This document shows, piece after piece, positions 40,841 through 49,372 of a DNA stretch of 62,020 bases. The notes under the pieces were generated by a model, which saw only the letters and a program-made list of their open reading frames with translations, was not told the origin of the DNA and ran no database searches. Location of the stretch: assembly GCA_964432115.1 (NCBI GenBank), contig CAYSMC010000024.1, positions 1-62,020 on the forward strand. The letters run 5' to 3'. The DNA is from JAAZKO01 sp964432115 (GTDB taxonomy: Bacteria > Patescibacteriota > Microgenomatia > UBA1400 > PJMF01). Position 1 is the first letter of the stretch, and each line of letters starts with the position of its first letter. The position numbers were made by a program, and so were the translations under genes.

Positions 40841-41074
40841 GTGACTAATAGTATATTTAATTTACAACGACAAATTGCTGAACATTTAATTAATTTATTG
40901 GAAAATCGAGAAATCACCATTAAGCGAGCAGCTGAAATAGCAAAACAAGTGATAAATATTATTCCAGAAGATTTTCCAGATTCCACACTAATTACAAATA
41001 ATGTCGACGCAGTTTTAGCAAAAATTAAACAAGAATTGCAAGTCATTCCCGAGTTAAAAAGCCTAATACTATAG
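40841..41074 (+). CDS. Hypothetical small helical protein
   Basis: A 77-residue all-helical protein starting at GTG: 'FNLQRQIAEHLINLLENREITIKRAAEIAKQVINIIPEDFPD' and 'VDAVLAKIKQELQVIPELKSLI'. The start is supported by a good promoter ending 6 nt earlier. It lies 23 nt upstream of the 1592-residue gene and is almost certainly co-transcribed with it. It may be a small partner of that protein. No family is recognised. Confidence 0.6.
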   Translation: MTNSIFNLQRQIAEHLINLLENREITIKRAAEIAKQVINIIPEDFPDSTLITNNVDAVLAKIKQELQVIPELKSLIL

Positions 41075-41097
41075 AAATCACAGGAAATTGAAGTGTA

Positions 41098-44000
41098 ATG
41101 AATAAAAACGGAGAAATTCATGTACCAGTCGAGGAAAAAGCAAAACAATTGAAAACAGTATCTCATTCTAATTTGCCAGAAAAAGCTATTAAACCAGAAA
41201 CTCCCGAACAATTTGCAAAACTAAAACACTGGTTTAAGGTTTTGCGTCAAATTTGTCAAGAAAGACCAGAGATAGTATTGAAAGCACTCAGTAAACTAGA
41301 AAAATCAACTGATCCATGGTCATGGGATGGTTTTTACACTGATACTTTGATAAAGGCAGAACCTCTAGCATGGGAATTGGGTGGAAAAAAACGAGCAGAA
41401 AAGCAATTTCTTGAATATGATTTAGATCCAGTTAAAACCATGCAAGTTGTGGAATTTTTGCGATCAAACGTCTCAAAGAAAGAAATTTTTAAAAAGAAAA
41501 AAGCTGAAAAAATTATTTCTAAACACTATATTCAAAGGTTCTATCAATATAAGGAACAAGATTTAGAAATTATTAAAGAATTTATTAATTCTTGTGATAA
41601 TCCTGTTCATTTATTGAAAGAAATAGAAACAATAATGGACTATTCCCATATTGGGAATCAATATTTAAAACAATTCTTAATATATGGCAAATCTCTGGCT
41701 AATAATGCTAAAGCTTTAGAAATCATAACTCAGCTCAAAAAATTTGATAATCTTGAAAAATTAGATGCCGGATCTTTAAGCTCTCTCAAAGATGAAAATA
41801 GTGAAAATCATTATTTTTTTCATAATGTACTAGATCCAATTCAATCTTTTTCACAATTAGATGAGGACATTTATCAAGAGCTATTTAGCCAAGAGAACAT
41901 TGATCATGCTCAACAACTATGGAAAAGATTGACCAAAAAGCCTCTACAAATCGCGGCTCTTTATGATTTATTAATGCTTGCTCACAATCCAAAAATTGAA
42001 TTAGCTTTTGTAGTCAATTTATCATTTCATTTAAATGAAATAGAAGGATCTCTTTTTAAATCTCCCGTGCAACTTAAAAGAGAAATAAACAAAATTGAAA
42101 TGGTTTACAAACTGTTTCCAGAGATATGGGAACTTTATAAGGAAGGTTTTAATGTAGATAATTATTTAAATCTTAGTTTATTTGATGACCAAAATAATTT
42201 ACTCAATGAGATTGAAAAAATAATTGCCGAAAAAGAAAAATTTTTAACAGTGATTAATAATAAACAGATTAGGAAAAATGCACAAATTCTTAAAAAATAT
42301 GGGTTAAGAATGTTTTTACCTAATGATGAAAAGTCTAGTCCCAAAGTAAGTCTTGATTATTTAATAAATTCCGATCCAGCTTGTTTAGAAAAAAGTTTAA
42401 TTATAGCTGACACAGGACTGTATGGAGACTTGATTGATTCTTTTTATCGACAAAATAATCTTTTTAAAGATGTTTGGCGACAAACTAAGAATTGGTTATC
42501 AGCATTTTCAGTGGAAGAGATAAATGAGGCTTTTCTACCAATAAAAAAAGAAAACAATATTAATTTAAAACCAGATCTGTCATTAATTGTTAATAACTTA
42601 GATTCAATTGAAGATCTAAAAAAGAGAGTGGCAGCCATTGTTAATCCAGACATTAGAAATTTGGTGGAAGACGAAGAATTTTTAAATAAGGTTGCTTTTT
42701 ATGAGCAGAGAGGTAGTCCTGACAAGCAAATATGGGCTCATATATTAAAAAAACCAGATTTATATATAGATTTATATCGAAATCAAAAAATATTTACGAA
42801 AAAATTAGATATTTTGCTTGAAAATAAATTTGATCTTCAGGGTTTACTTTATCCAGAGGGATTAAGTTTGTTGAATGATATGACCGAGGAAGAATTGACT
42901 CAAGCTAGTCAAGCTTTATTGACTGAAGATAATTCCTTAGGTAAATATTTAGCTGTTGATAATCTTAAAAAAGCCCGACTTCTTTCCAAATTGGACCAAA
43001 CAGAGCTAACTCAAATAGAAACTGATTTTCAATCAAATAGCACTTTTTTTAACAATTTCTATTCTGAAACATGGTACAACGATCAATATCTAAAGGCTGA
43101 AGATTTAGAGTTGTATTTAAGCTTTGATCAAGAACAAAGAGAACGGGTTTGGCAATTATTAAACTCTCTCAATGAGCGTTATGATTTTCGAAGAGGAAAG
43201 GAAATTTTTGAAAAGGATGTTCTACATGATTTAGGATTTTTATGTCGATTAAGTAATAACGAAATTCATCAGCAAAGATTTCAATTATTTTTAGATCTTT
43301 TAAACAATGAACAAGAAAACATTAATATTAATGATTTAAAAATTAGTGCCAATCAGCGAATTTTTGAGAAAATTCTAAATTTTTTAGAAAATAATTCTGA
43401 ATTGACTATTAATGACTACTTCGATGAAGAAGGAGTGGCTACTGTTAGATTGTTAAATGATTTATCTAAAATTCAGGATAAGGAAACTAATTTTTACGAA
43501 ATTACAGAGTTATTAAATGAAAAATCTCTAGCCAAGATGGATAGCATACAAAGAATTTTTTGGCAATTTTGGCAAAAACAAAACCATGGACATATAAAAC
43601 GGAGTTTATTGGAAAAGAAAGATCAATTTGATGCTTTGTCACGAGATAAATTAACAGCAAACCAGTGGTTGTTAGAGGTTAGTCAATCAGCTAAAGACAG
43701 TTTTGAAGTTAATACTGTTGGTGAAAATCAGAAAAATGTTTCAAAAACCAGACTTAGCTTAGTAGAGGAACAAGAATTTAAAAAGAAAATTTTAGAATTA
43801 GTTGTCAAGAAAAATTTAGTTTCTCCAAAATTTTATACTGTTTGTTCCGTGTTGAGACACAATCTTGATGAAAATAGTTATTTAATTGAATCTTTCGCTC
43901 CAGCTTTTAAAGAAGCATTTGGCTTTGACTTGTCGGAAGATTTTGTCAAAAAATATGATAGATTCTTTCAGAAATCACAAGGAGAAGATTTTGCTGCTTT

Positions 44001-45876
44001 AATTACTGATCACCTATCTTATTGGAAAAACAACAGTGATTTATTAAGAAAATTGGAGTTAATCGGTTGGGAGGTAAATAATTTTGATAAGTTTCGGAGT
44101 CTGGTGCAGAATCCAGAAATTAACACTGTGCTTGGGAATACAGATAAAGAATTATTAATCAGTTTATCTAGAGATATTGGTTTAAGTCCCAACAACATTT
44201 ATTATGCGAACAAAAGCTCTCTTGAGTGGTTAGAACAGAACTTAGACTCTACGGAAAGGAAAACTTTTTTCAAAAAAATTCTCAATGAAAAACCTTCCAG
44301 TTTCAATAGTTGTGTGGCAGCATTTAGATCAATAGATAAAAAAACAATTAATCAAATCATTACTGAGCCTCTTTACACCGAAAGACTTTTAGACGCTATG
44401 AGGGAATTTAATAACATTACTCCTTCTTTAATTACTGTGTATATTCTCAATCCTAGTGAAGGAGCTAGATCAGAATATCGTGAGAAAATAACCAAATTTA
44501 AAGAGGGTGTCCACATTAATGTGCCGATTATGTCTTTAGCTAAAGGTAGTGGTGGTATTGATTTTTTAACAGACATGATTGCTTTGACTTTTCCTGGAAC
44601 TAATTTTACAGAAATTAAGCGCGAATTAAGTCAATTGCAGGATCGTTGTCAAGATTTGGCCAATCTCAACATTCGTGAACAAGGCTATCAAGGACAAATT
44701 GTTTCTAAAGAAAAAATAGTACAGCTAAAAGACATTAATAAGCCAATAGATGACGGAGTAGTTAATTTAATCAAAGTGATTTTTGCCGATCAACAAGAAA
44801 AAGAATATTTAGCTTTAGGAGGTGATGACAAACTAGCTTTTCAGGGTTGGGCTAGGTTGTTGGTTGAAGCAGGAGCTACTAATCAACAAACTTTATTTAA
44901 AGATAATTTAACTGAGGTAATAGCTTGTAGTCGTGTTTCTTTGGGGGACAAAATTACGTTATTTGCTGAAAAAATGGGTGGTGACACCTCTCAAATACCA
45001 GCTAAAAATGAAGTTTTAAGTAAGGCGAAAGAATTGTTTGGTATTTATTACAAAGATAATGCGCCAGAAGCAATTGAGCTTTTTTTGCAGAAACATCAAA
45101 CAGAGGCCGATATCTTATTAAACAGATTAAGTGTTAAGAGGTTGAATAATTTAGAAAAAAACATTGCTGGTGCCAAAACAATTGATGAGGAAAGTCGGGC
45201 TAACTTTAAAGAAATCATTGAGGAATTGCGCAATAGTGGATTAGCCGAAGCAGAAAGACGGCAGTTATTAGCCAGATTATTAGCTTTTATGACTGATCGT
45301 AGCATTTTTGCTGGAACAACTGGTCTAAGAAGAAAAGTTAGTAAGGAAGCTGGTAAGATTGTTTTGCGAGATAAGGAGGGTCAAGATATCGATCCCAATT
45401 TAATTATTTCTGGGCACGTAACTAAAAATGCTGCTTCTTATTTCGCCAAAAATACAGCTGGTGTTTGCACCGCTGGAGATAAGGAACTATTTAATCGACC
45501 AGATCATTTTCATGTTAATTTAGTTAACACAGGAGGAATTGTTGTTGGAAATATTCAAGCTTATCAAACTACTTGTAACGGGCAGTCCGCTCTCATTTTT
45601 AGAGGTTTTAATCCTTCCACAAGCATTGTTTCTGCTACTAACGCTGAGATTTTGTGTGATCAGATGGTAGATATCGTTAAGCAAATTGCTGCAGATAATG
45701 ACATTACTCAGATACTAATTCCTGAGCAGGATTTTTGGCATCCTTTAACTAATCGTGTTGGTGAAGGGATAGATAAGTATTTTGCTCAAAGATTTTATCG
45801 TCCAGAAAACAAAGTTAAACTTTCATTTAATATTACAAATCGTAAAACAGTTGACTCTTTTTATCGTATCACCTAA
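41098..45876 (+). CDS. Giant alpha-helical protein (1592 residues) with a distinct C-terminal domain
   Basis: I do not recognise a family. Residues 1 to about 1390 are almost entirely helical, Leu/Glu/Lys/Asn-rich, with no signal peptide and no membrane span, like a long alpha-solenoid or coiled scaffold. The last 200 residues are different: 'IISGHVTKNAASYFAKNTAGVCTAGDKELFNRPDHFHVNLVN' and 'ALIFRGFNPSTSIVSATNAEILCDQMVDIVKQIAADNDITQILIP' suggest an alpha/beta domain with Cys and His, perhaps catalytic; a GNAT-like fold is possible. A Shine-Dalgarno-like AGGAAA precedes the ATG. It makes up 7.7% of the window and is flanked by small unknown genes. It could be a secreted-effector-like or structural protein; neither is shown. 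Confidence 0.65.
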   Translation: MNKNGEIHVPVEEKAKQLKTVSHSNLPEKAIKPETPEQFAKLKHWFKVLRQICQERPEIVLKALSKLEKSTDPWSWDGFYTDTLIKAEPLAWELGGKKRAEKQFLEYDLDPVKTMQVVEFLRSNVSKKEIFKKKKAEKIISKHYIQRFYQYKEQDLEIIKEFINSCDNPVHLLKEIETIMDYSHIGNQYLKQFLIYGKSLANNAKALEIITQLKKFDNLEKLDAGSLSSLKDENSENHYFFHNVLDPIQSFSQLDEDIYQELFSQENIDHAQQLWKRLTKKPLQIAALYDLLMLAHNPKIELAFVVNLSFHLNEIEGSLFKSPVQLKREINKIEMVYKLFPEIWELYKEGFNVDNYLNLSLFDDQNNLLNEIEKIIAEKEKFLTVINNKQIRKNAQILKKYGLRMFLPNDEKSSPKVSLDYLINSDPACLEKSLIIADTGLYGDLIDSFYRQNNLFKDVWRQTKNWLSAFSVEEINEAFLPIKKENNINLKPDLSLIVNNLDSIEDLKKRVAAIVNPDIRNLVEDEEFLNKVAFYEQRGSPDKQIWAHILKKPDLYIDLYRNQKIFTKKLDILLENKFDLQGLLYPEGLSLLNDMTEEELTQASQALLTEDNSLGKYLAVDNLKKARLLSKLDQTELTQIETDFQSNSTFFNNFYSETWYNDQYLKAEDLELYLSFDQEQRERVWQLLNSLNERYDFRRGKEIFEKDVLHDLGFLCRLSNNEIHQQRFQLFLDLLNNEQENININDLKISANQRIFEKILNFLENNSELTINDYFDEEGVATVRLLNDLSKIQDKETNFYEITELLNEKSLAKMDSIQRIFWQFWQKQNHGHIKRSLLEKKDQFDALSRDKLTANQWLLEVSQSAKDSFEVNTVGENQKNVSKTRLSLVEEQEFKKKILELVVKKNLVSPKFYTVCSVLRHNLDENSYLIESFAPAFKEAFGFDLSEDFVKKYDRFFQKSQGEDFAALITDHLSYWKNNSDLLRKLELIGWEVNNFDKFRSLVQNPEINTVLGNTDKELLISLSRDIGLSPNNIYYANKSSLEWLEQNLDSTERKTFFKKILNEKPSSFNSCVAAFRSIDKKTINQIITEPLYTERLLDAMREFNNITPSLITVYILNPSEGARSEYREKITKFKEGVHINVPIMSLAKGSGGIDFLTDMIALTFPGTNFTEIKRELSQLQDRCQDLANLNIREQGYQGQIVSKEKIVQLKDINKPIDDGVVNLIKVIFADQQEKEYLALGGDDKLAFQGWARLLVEAGATNQQTLFKDNLTEVIACSRVSLGDKITLFAEKMGGDTSQIPAKNEVLSKAKELFGIYYKDNAPEAIELFLQKHQTEADILLNRLSVKRLNNLEKNIAGAKTIDEESRANFKEIIEELRNSGLAEAERRQLLARLLAFMTDRSIFAGTTGLRRKVSKEAGKIVLRDKEGQDIDPNLIISGHVTKNAASYFAKNTAGVCTAGDKELFNRPDHFHVNLVNTGGIVVGNIQAYQTTCNGQSALIFRGFNPSTSIVSATNAEILCDQMVDIVKQIAADNDITQILIPEQDFWHPLTNRVGEGIDKYFAQRFYRPENKVKLSFNITNRKTVDSFYRIT

Positions 45877-45887
45877 TCAATTTCCTT

Positions 45888-45916
45888 TTTACAAATTTGA
45901 TTACTTTTGATATATT
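45888..45916 (+). promoter_or_regulatory. Promoter of the small UGA-containing gene
   Basis: TTTACA (45888-45893), a 17-bp spacer and extended -10 TGA-TATATT (45908-45916), then 6 nt to the ATG at 45923. Confidence 0.65.
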
Positions 45917-45922
45917 ACCAAC

Positions 45923-46093
45923 ATGAAAATTAAAACAGCTGGGAATATTGTATCAACACATCTTGGTTTTATTCCTCAATCAGCCAATGAAGCCGAGGAA
46001 ATTTTGGATCAATACGATAGAGGTCATTGAGTTGATTGTATACGAGCTCAACGCCGAGCTGCCGAAAAAAAACGCAATCGTCAAAGAAGTTAA
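45923..46093 (+). pseudogene. Small gene with an in-frame UGA (nonsense mutation or recoding)
   Basis: From the ATG at 45923, placed by a good promoter, the frame reads 'MKIKTAGNIVSTHLGFIPQS ... ILDQYDRGH', then TGA at 46028-46030, and continues in the same frame 'VDCIRAQRRAAEKKRNRQRS' to TAA at 46091-46093. The part after the TGA has strong protein character (basic helix). A Trp or other residue at codon 36 would give a 56-residue protein. The real stop is 3 nt before the next gene. UGA is a normal stop elsewhere in the window. Alternatively the true product is the 35-residue peptide. A UGA-x-x-Cys pattern is present but no selenocysteine element is demonstrated. Confidence 0.5.
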
Positions 46094-46096
46094 TCC

Positions 46097-46732
46097 ATGC
46101 TTAAAGAAACTCTGCATCAATTCCAACAAGTGGAAACTAGTCCAGACTTCCAAGAAAACTGCCGAATTGCTGATGGACTCTTTTCTGAATTCTTAGCTTA
46201 CATGCTTAATAAACAAGAGTTTCCCAATCAAAACATTAATTTGTTAACACAATTCGTGCTTAACTTATTTCGCGATGAACATATTTCTTTAGTTGCTTTT
46301 AAAAAAAAAGATTTTTATGATCATCTAATGTTATTTGTTGATCGGGAGGGGATGAAAGAGACCCCTTGTTTGTATATACCTAAGTGTTTTGTTGAGGATG
46401 TCGCTGAAACACCCGAACAACAAATAGGAATCATAGCTTCAGTAATGAGTCAGTGTCGAGATTATTTTTGTGGTAAATATAACGCTCAAAATTCCAAAAA
46501 TACACAAATAAGAGCTTTGGCTTATCAAGCAGAAGCGCTTAACACATTAGTAAAGCTAGCAAAAGAAGAGAAAGTTGTTCTGAATCTTAGCGATTTTCAA
46601 ATAGGTTTATTAAGTGAATTTCCTAATGGTTTAGCAGATTTAGAGGAATGGCTGTGGTATCCTGACCCAAAATACCAAGAAACTTTTAGTCCACCTTTAT
46701 ATAATTTTTTATATAATCCTTCACGCAATTAA
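46097..46732 (+). CDS. Hypothetical helical protein
   Basis: A 211-residue soluble protein of mostly helical composition: 'MLKETLHQFQQVETSPDFQENCRIADGLFSEFLAYMLNKQ', 'IIASVMSQCRDYFCGKYNAQ', 'AYQAEALNTLVKLAKEEKVVLNL'. No known family is recognised, and there is no signal peptide or membrane helix. It begins 3 nt after the end of the UGA-containing frame, so the two genes are probably coupled. Its position just after the giant protein suggests it belongs to the same accessory block. Confidence 0.6.
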   Translation: MLKETLHQFQQVETSPDFQENCRIADGLFSEFLAYMLNKQEFPNQNINLLTQFVLNLFRDEHISLVAFKKKDFYDHLMLFVDREGMKETPCLYIPKCFVEDVAETPEQQIGIIASVMSQCRDYFCGKYNAQNSKNTQIRALAYQAEALNTLVKLAKEEKVVLNLSDFQIGLLSEFPNGLADLEEWLWYPDPKYQETFSPPLYNFLYNPSRN

Positions 46733-46799
46733 TTTGCTATAATTATTTTTTAGTAAATATTCGCAAAATAGAAAGTTAGCTATGCTTGATTTAGAATAG

Positions 46800-47078
46800 A
46801 TGCCTTTGAGAGTTAATAAGCGAGGAGAGGATAGGGTAGAGATAGAAGGAGGTTTGGGAGAGACCAGTGTTGTAGATTTAGAGATTGCTAAACAAAGATT
46901 AGAAAATTTAAAAAATCAAAAAAATAGTTTTGTCGATCAAAATTCATGGCGAGCTAGAGTCGATGCTGCTGAAAGAGCCGTTGCTCTCTTAGATCAAGCT
47001 GATCGCGATAAAAAAAAGAGTGGTGGGTTAAAAATGATCAATGTTATTAAAAAAGCGGCGGCTATGTTGATAAAGTAG
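46800..47078 (+). CDS. Hypothetical small basic helical protein
   Basis: The 92-residue product has a short N-terminal region and one long amphipathic helix 'LEIAKQRLENLKNQKNSFVDQNSWRARVDAAERAVALLDQADRDKKK'. It then ends in a Lys-rich, weakly hydrophobic tail. It looks like a small coiled-coil protein. No family is recognised, and the start codon is only moderately supported. Confidence 0.45.
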   Translation: MPLRVNKRGEDRVEIEGGLGETSVVDLEIAKQRLENLKNQKNSFVDQNSWRARVDAAERAVALLDQADRDKKKSGGLKMINVIKKAAAMLIK

Positions 47079-47152
47079 GGAGAGATATTAAGTTAGGTAT
47101 TACTCGTTTCACCACAGACTTATCATAAAATTTTCCCAAACAATCACTCGTA

Positions 47153-47161
47153 TGCTACACT
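47153..47161 (+). promoter_or_regulatory. Extended -10 promoter of a leaderless GTG membrane-protein gene
   Basis: TGC-TACACT ends 7 nt before the GTG at 47169. Confidence 0.55.
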
Positions 47162-47168
47162 AAACCTA

Positions 47169-48107
47169 GTGTCAAAAGCTAATTTTGCTTTAATTATCCA
47201 CGCACTTCTGCTTTCTCTTTTTATTTTAGCTATTTTTGTGTATTGGTTTGCTATTTTGGATCGCGAGCTAATTTTTCTTTATGGACACATGGGTCATGCT
47301 GGCTTGGCTGATTTTAATATTTCTCGACATTGGATGACAGGTTTGGTAGTGGGGGAAATGGTTTTAGTTATTTATCTACCACTTAACTTCATCTTAAAAA
47401 AGTTTTTTAAACACTATCAATTTCCTGACTGGGCAAATTTGAGTTGTTATCTTTGTCTATATTTATCGCTACCCTTATTTATTTTACTAAACTTTGTTGC
47501 CAAGCCAACCTTACCTTTTTTACTTAATTTCTGGATTTTTCTAATTTTGTTTTTGGCCTTGCGCCTGACTTTATATTTGACTAATTTAGCGCTTAAAAAT
47601 TTAAAGTATTTTATTTGGGTGACTATTAATGCTTTTTCACTCCTGCCGGTGCTCATGATTGTGCCAACGCTCATGCAATATGGCTTGAAGCGTTCTTTTC
47701 CACTGTTTGGTCTTTTTGTGTTATTGCCTTTAGCAATGATGTTCTTGGGTTGGCTGTGGTTTAGTTTTATGACGCTGATTTCAAAGCGCTTTAAGCAACC
47801 TAAACCAAGTTCGCTACACTTGCTTTTATCTGCGTTGGAGAGTGCTTATCTCTTTTTTCCTTTTTTGCATTATTTTTCTTCCAATCCGGGACAAACTTTA
47901 TATATTACTAATAGTGATAATTTTTTTGCTAGTAACCCACTAATTCAGTCAGCAGTTTTTATATTGACTTTAATTTTGCTAAAAATCTTTATGAGACTGC
48001 GCAGACAGAGTAGTAGTGATGATTTCCGTTCCACGCTCAAACTGTTTATGCTTTTATTAGTTTTAGTTTTAATTAATTTTTGTTTGCGTCAACTTCTAGT
48101 TATTTAG
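47169..48107 (+). CDS. Polytopic membrane protein of unknown function
   Basis: A 312-residue protein with about eight hydrophobic segments, starting at GTG ('MSKANFALIIHALLLSLFIL'). The charged loops are short: 'YGHMGHAGLADFNISRHWM' after the first helix, 'LISKRFKQPKPSS' and 'RLRRQSSSDDFRS' near the C-terminus. No transport or enzyme motif is recognisable. It precedes the deacetylase-like gene by 71 nt in the same direction, so the two may form an envelope-related unit. Confidence 0.65.
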   Translation: MSKANFALIIHALLLSLFILAIFVYWFAILDRELIFLYGHMGHAGLADFNISRHWMTGLVVGEMVLVIYLPLNFILKKFFKHYQFPDWANLSCYLCLYLSLPLFILLNFVAKPTLPFLLNFWIFLILFLALRLTLYLTNLALKNLKYFIWVTINAFSLLPVLMIVPTLMQYGLKRSFPLFGLFVLLPLAMMFLGWLWFSFMTLISKRFKQPKPSSLHLLLSALESAYLFFPFLHYFSSNPGQTLYITNSDNFFASNPLIQSAVFILTLILLKIFMRLRRQSSSDDFRSTLKLFMLLLVLVLINFCLRQLLVI

Positions 48108-48178
48108 TTTTGTTTTTAACTTGACAAGGTAAAAAGCTCAAGTTTATTATGAATATATAGCAATTAAAGAAAATTTTT

Positions 48179-49372
48179 ATGCCCAAAACCCCTCGTCCCA
48201 AACTAGCTATTTTATTTACTCCTATGATCATTTTTATCATGGTTTCAGCACTGATCATGCTAGTTGTTACTTATTGGCGGAATAGTCAATCAGCAATTAA
48301 TGGGATCTTATTATTGAGTGAAAACACTGGTGATATTTCTGGTTATTATAAGTGGGAAGAGGTTTTGGATACTAAAGATTTTAAGGCAATTATTAAGCCA
48401 GAGCGTAGTGTTTTGGAGAAATATCCTGATTATTTTCGTAATTTAGCGGCTAAAGGTTATGAAGTGGCGACTGGTTATGGTGAAGCACCATTTTGGCACA
48501 TGCCTTATGAGGAACAGTATGCAATTATGAAAGAGTATAAGGAATCTGCTGAAGCAATTTTGGGCCAGCCAATTAAAATTTTTAGTTCCAAATATTTTAC
48601 CTATGATGAAAATACTCTCAAGGCTGCTGATGCTTTGGGCATTCCTTACATTCTTGGTCGAGGTAGTGACATTAGAGCAGTCATCTATGCCCCCCAGGAG
48701 TATCAAGCCAAAATTTTGTCTGTTTCCAACTTGGTTTTTGGTGAAATGGGTTCGGGTTCATTGTGTGATGTCAGTTTATATCAGCGCGGTTCCACCGCCG
48801 AAGATTTTGCTCGTGTTGTGCAGGAAAGTATTGACCAACAACCTCGAGATATGGTTTTAGTCTCACATGTTTATATTGGCGGCACTCGAGTTGGTTGGTG
48901 GGATGTTTATGAGGAGGCCATTAATTCTAAACAGGTTAAATGGCAGAGTTTTGATGATTGGGCAACCTCTGCGCAGGTGATTAGTCAACCCTATAGTGAA
49001 ATTCCTTTTAATGACGAGGTGAAATATGTTGAACCTCAACCCGCCGTCCCGTTGGAAGAAATTGAACTTTTGCCAGAACTACAAAAAAACACTCTTAAAG
49101 TTTTTCATAATGGTCAAGGCGAGATGTGTTTACAATTTTTGGAATTTGCTGAAACTATCGATTATCCTATTGAAGAGCATTTAGTTACGGATGAAGATTT
49201 TTATGCTCTATTGACTAAATATCAAAATCAGTTTGGTCAGAGTAGCGGAGTATCTGAAGAGTTTGCTTACTATCCGATCATTTTTATTAATGACCAGGCG
49301 TTTAGTGGTTTTAATGATGAGGTTCAAACCGCTATTGTGCAAGAAATTGAGATAAACTTGGAGCCTTCATAA
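48179..49372 (+). CDS. Membrane-anchored polysaccharide deacetylase-like domain with thioredoxin-like C-terminal domain
   Basis: The 397-residue exported protein has one N-terminal membrane helix (about residues 10-32). Residues of about 60-265 resemble the NodB/CE4 barrel ('NLAAKGYEVATGYGEAPFWHMPYEEQYAIMKEYKESAEAILGQPIKIFSSKYFTYDENTLKAADALGIPYILGRG'), but the metal triad is hard to see, so activity is uncertain. Residues of about 305-390 ('TLKVFHNGQGEMCLQFLEFAETIDYPIEEHLVTDEDF ... YYPIIFINDQAFSGFNDEV') look like a glutaredoxin/thioredoxin fold with a cis-Pro but only one Cys. Its 3' end overlaps the convergent gene by 41 nt. Confidence 0.65.
   Translation: MPKTPRPKLAILFTPMIIFIMVSALIMLVVTYWRNSQSAINGILLLSENTGDISGYYKWEEVLDTKDFKAIIKPERSVLEKYPDYFRNLAAKGYEVATGYGEAPFWHMPYEEQYAIMKEYKESAEAILGQPIKIFSSKYFTYDENTLKAADALGIPYILGRGSDIRAVIYAPQEYQAKILSVSNLVFGEMGSGSLCDVSLYQRGSTAEDFARVVQESIDQQPRDMVLVSHVYIGGTRVGWWDVYEEAINSKQVKWQSFDDWATSAQVISQPYSEIPFNDEVKYVEPQPAVPLEEIELLPELQKNTLKVFHNGQGEMCLQFLEFAETIDYPIEEHLVTDEDFYALLTKYQNQFGQSSGVSEEFAYYPIIFINDQAFSGFNDEVQTAIVQEIEINLEPS

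Noticed and set aside
45923..46093. UGA reassigned to Gly genome-wide as in Gracilibacteria/SR1
   Set aside because: UGA terminates murD, the GNAT at 33419 and the phosphatase at 34004, and the 1592-codon gene has no in-frame UGA.
45948..46196. 82-codon frame overlapping the UGA-containing gene and the 211-residue gene
   Set aside because: It overlaps two better-supported frames in other phases, lacks a promoter or Shine-Dalgarno, and changes character midway.
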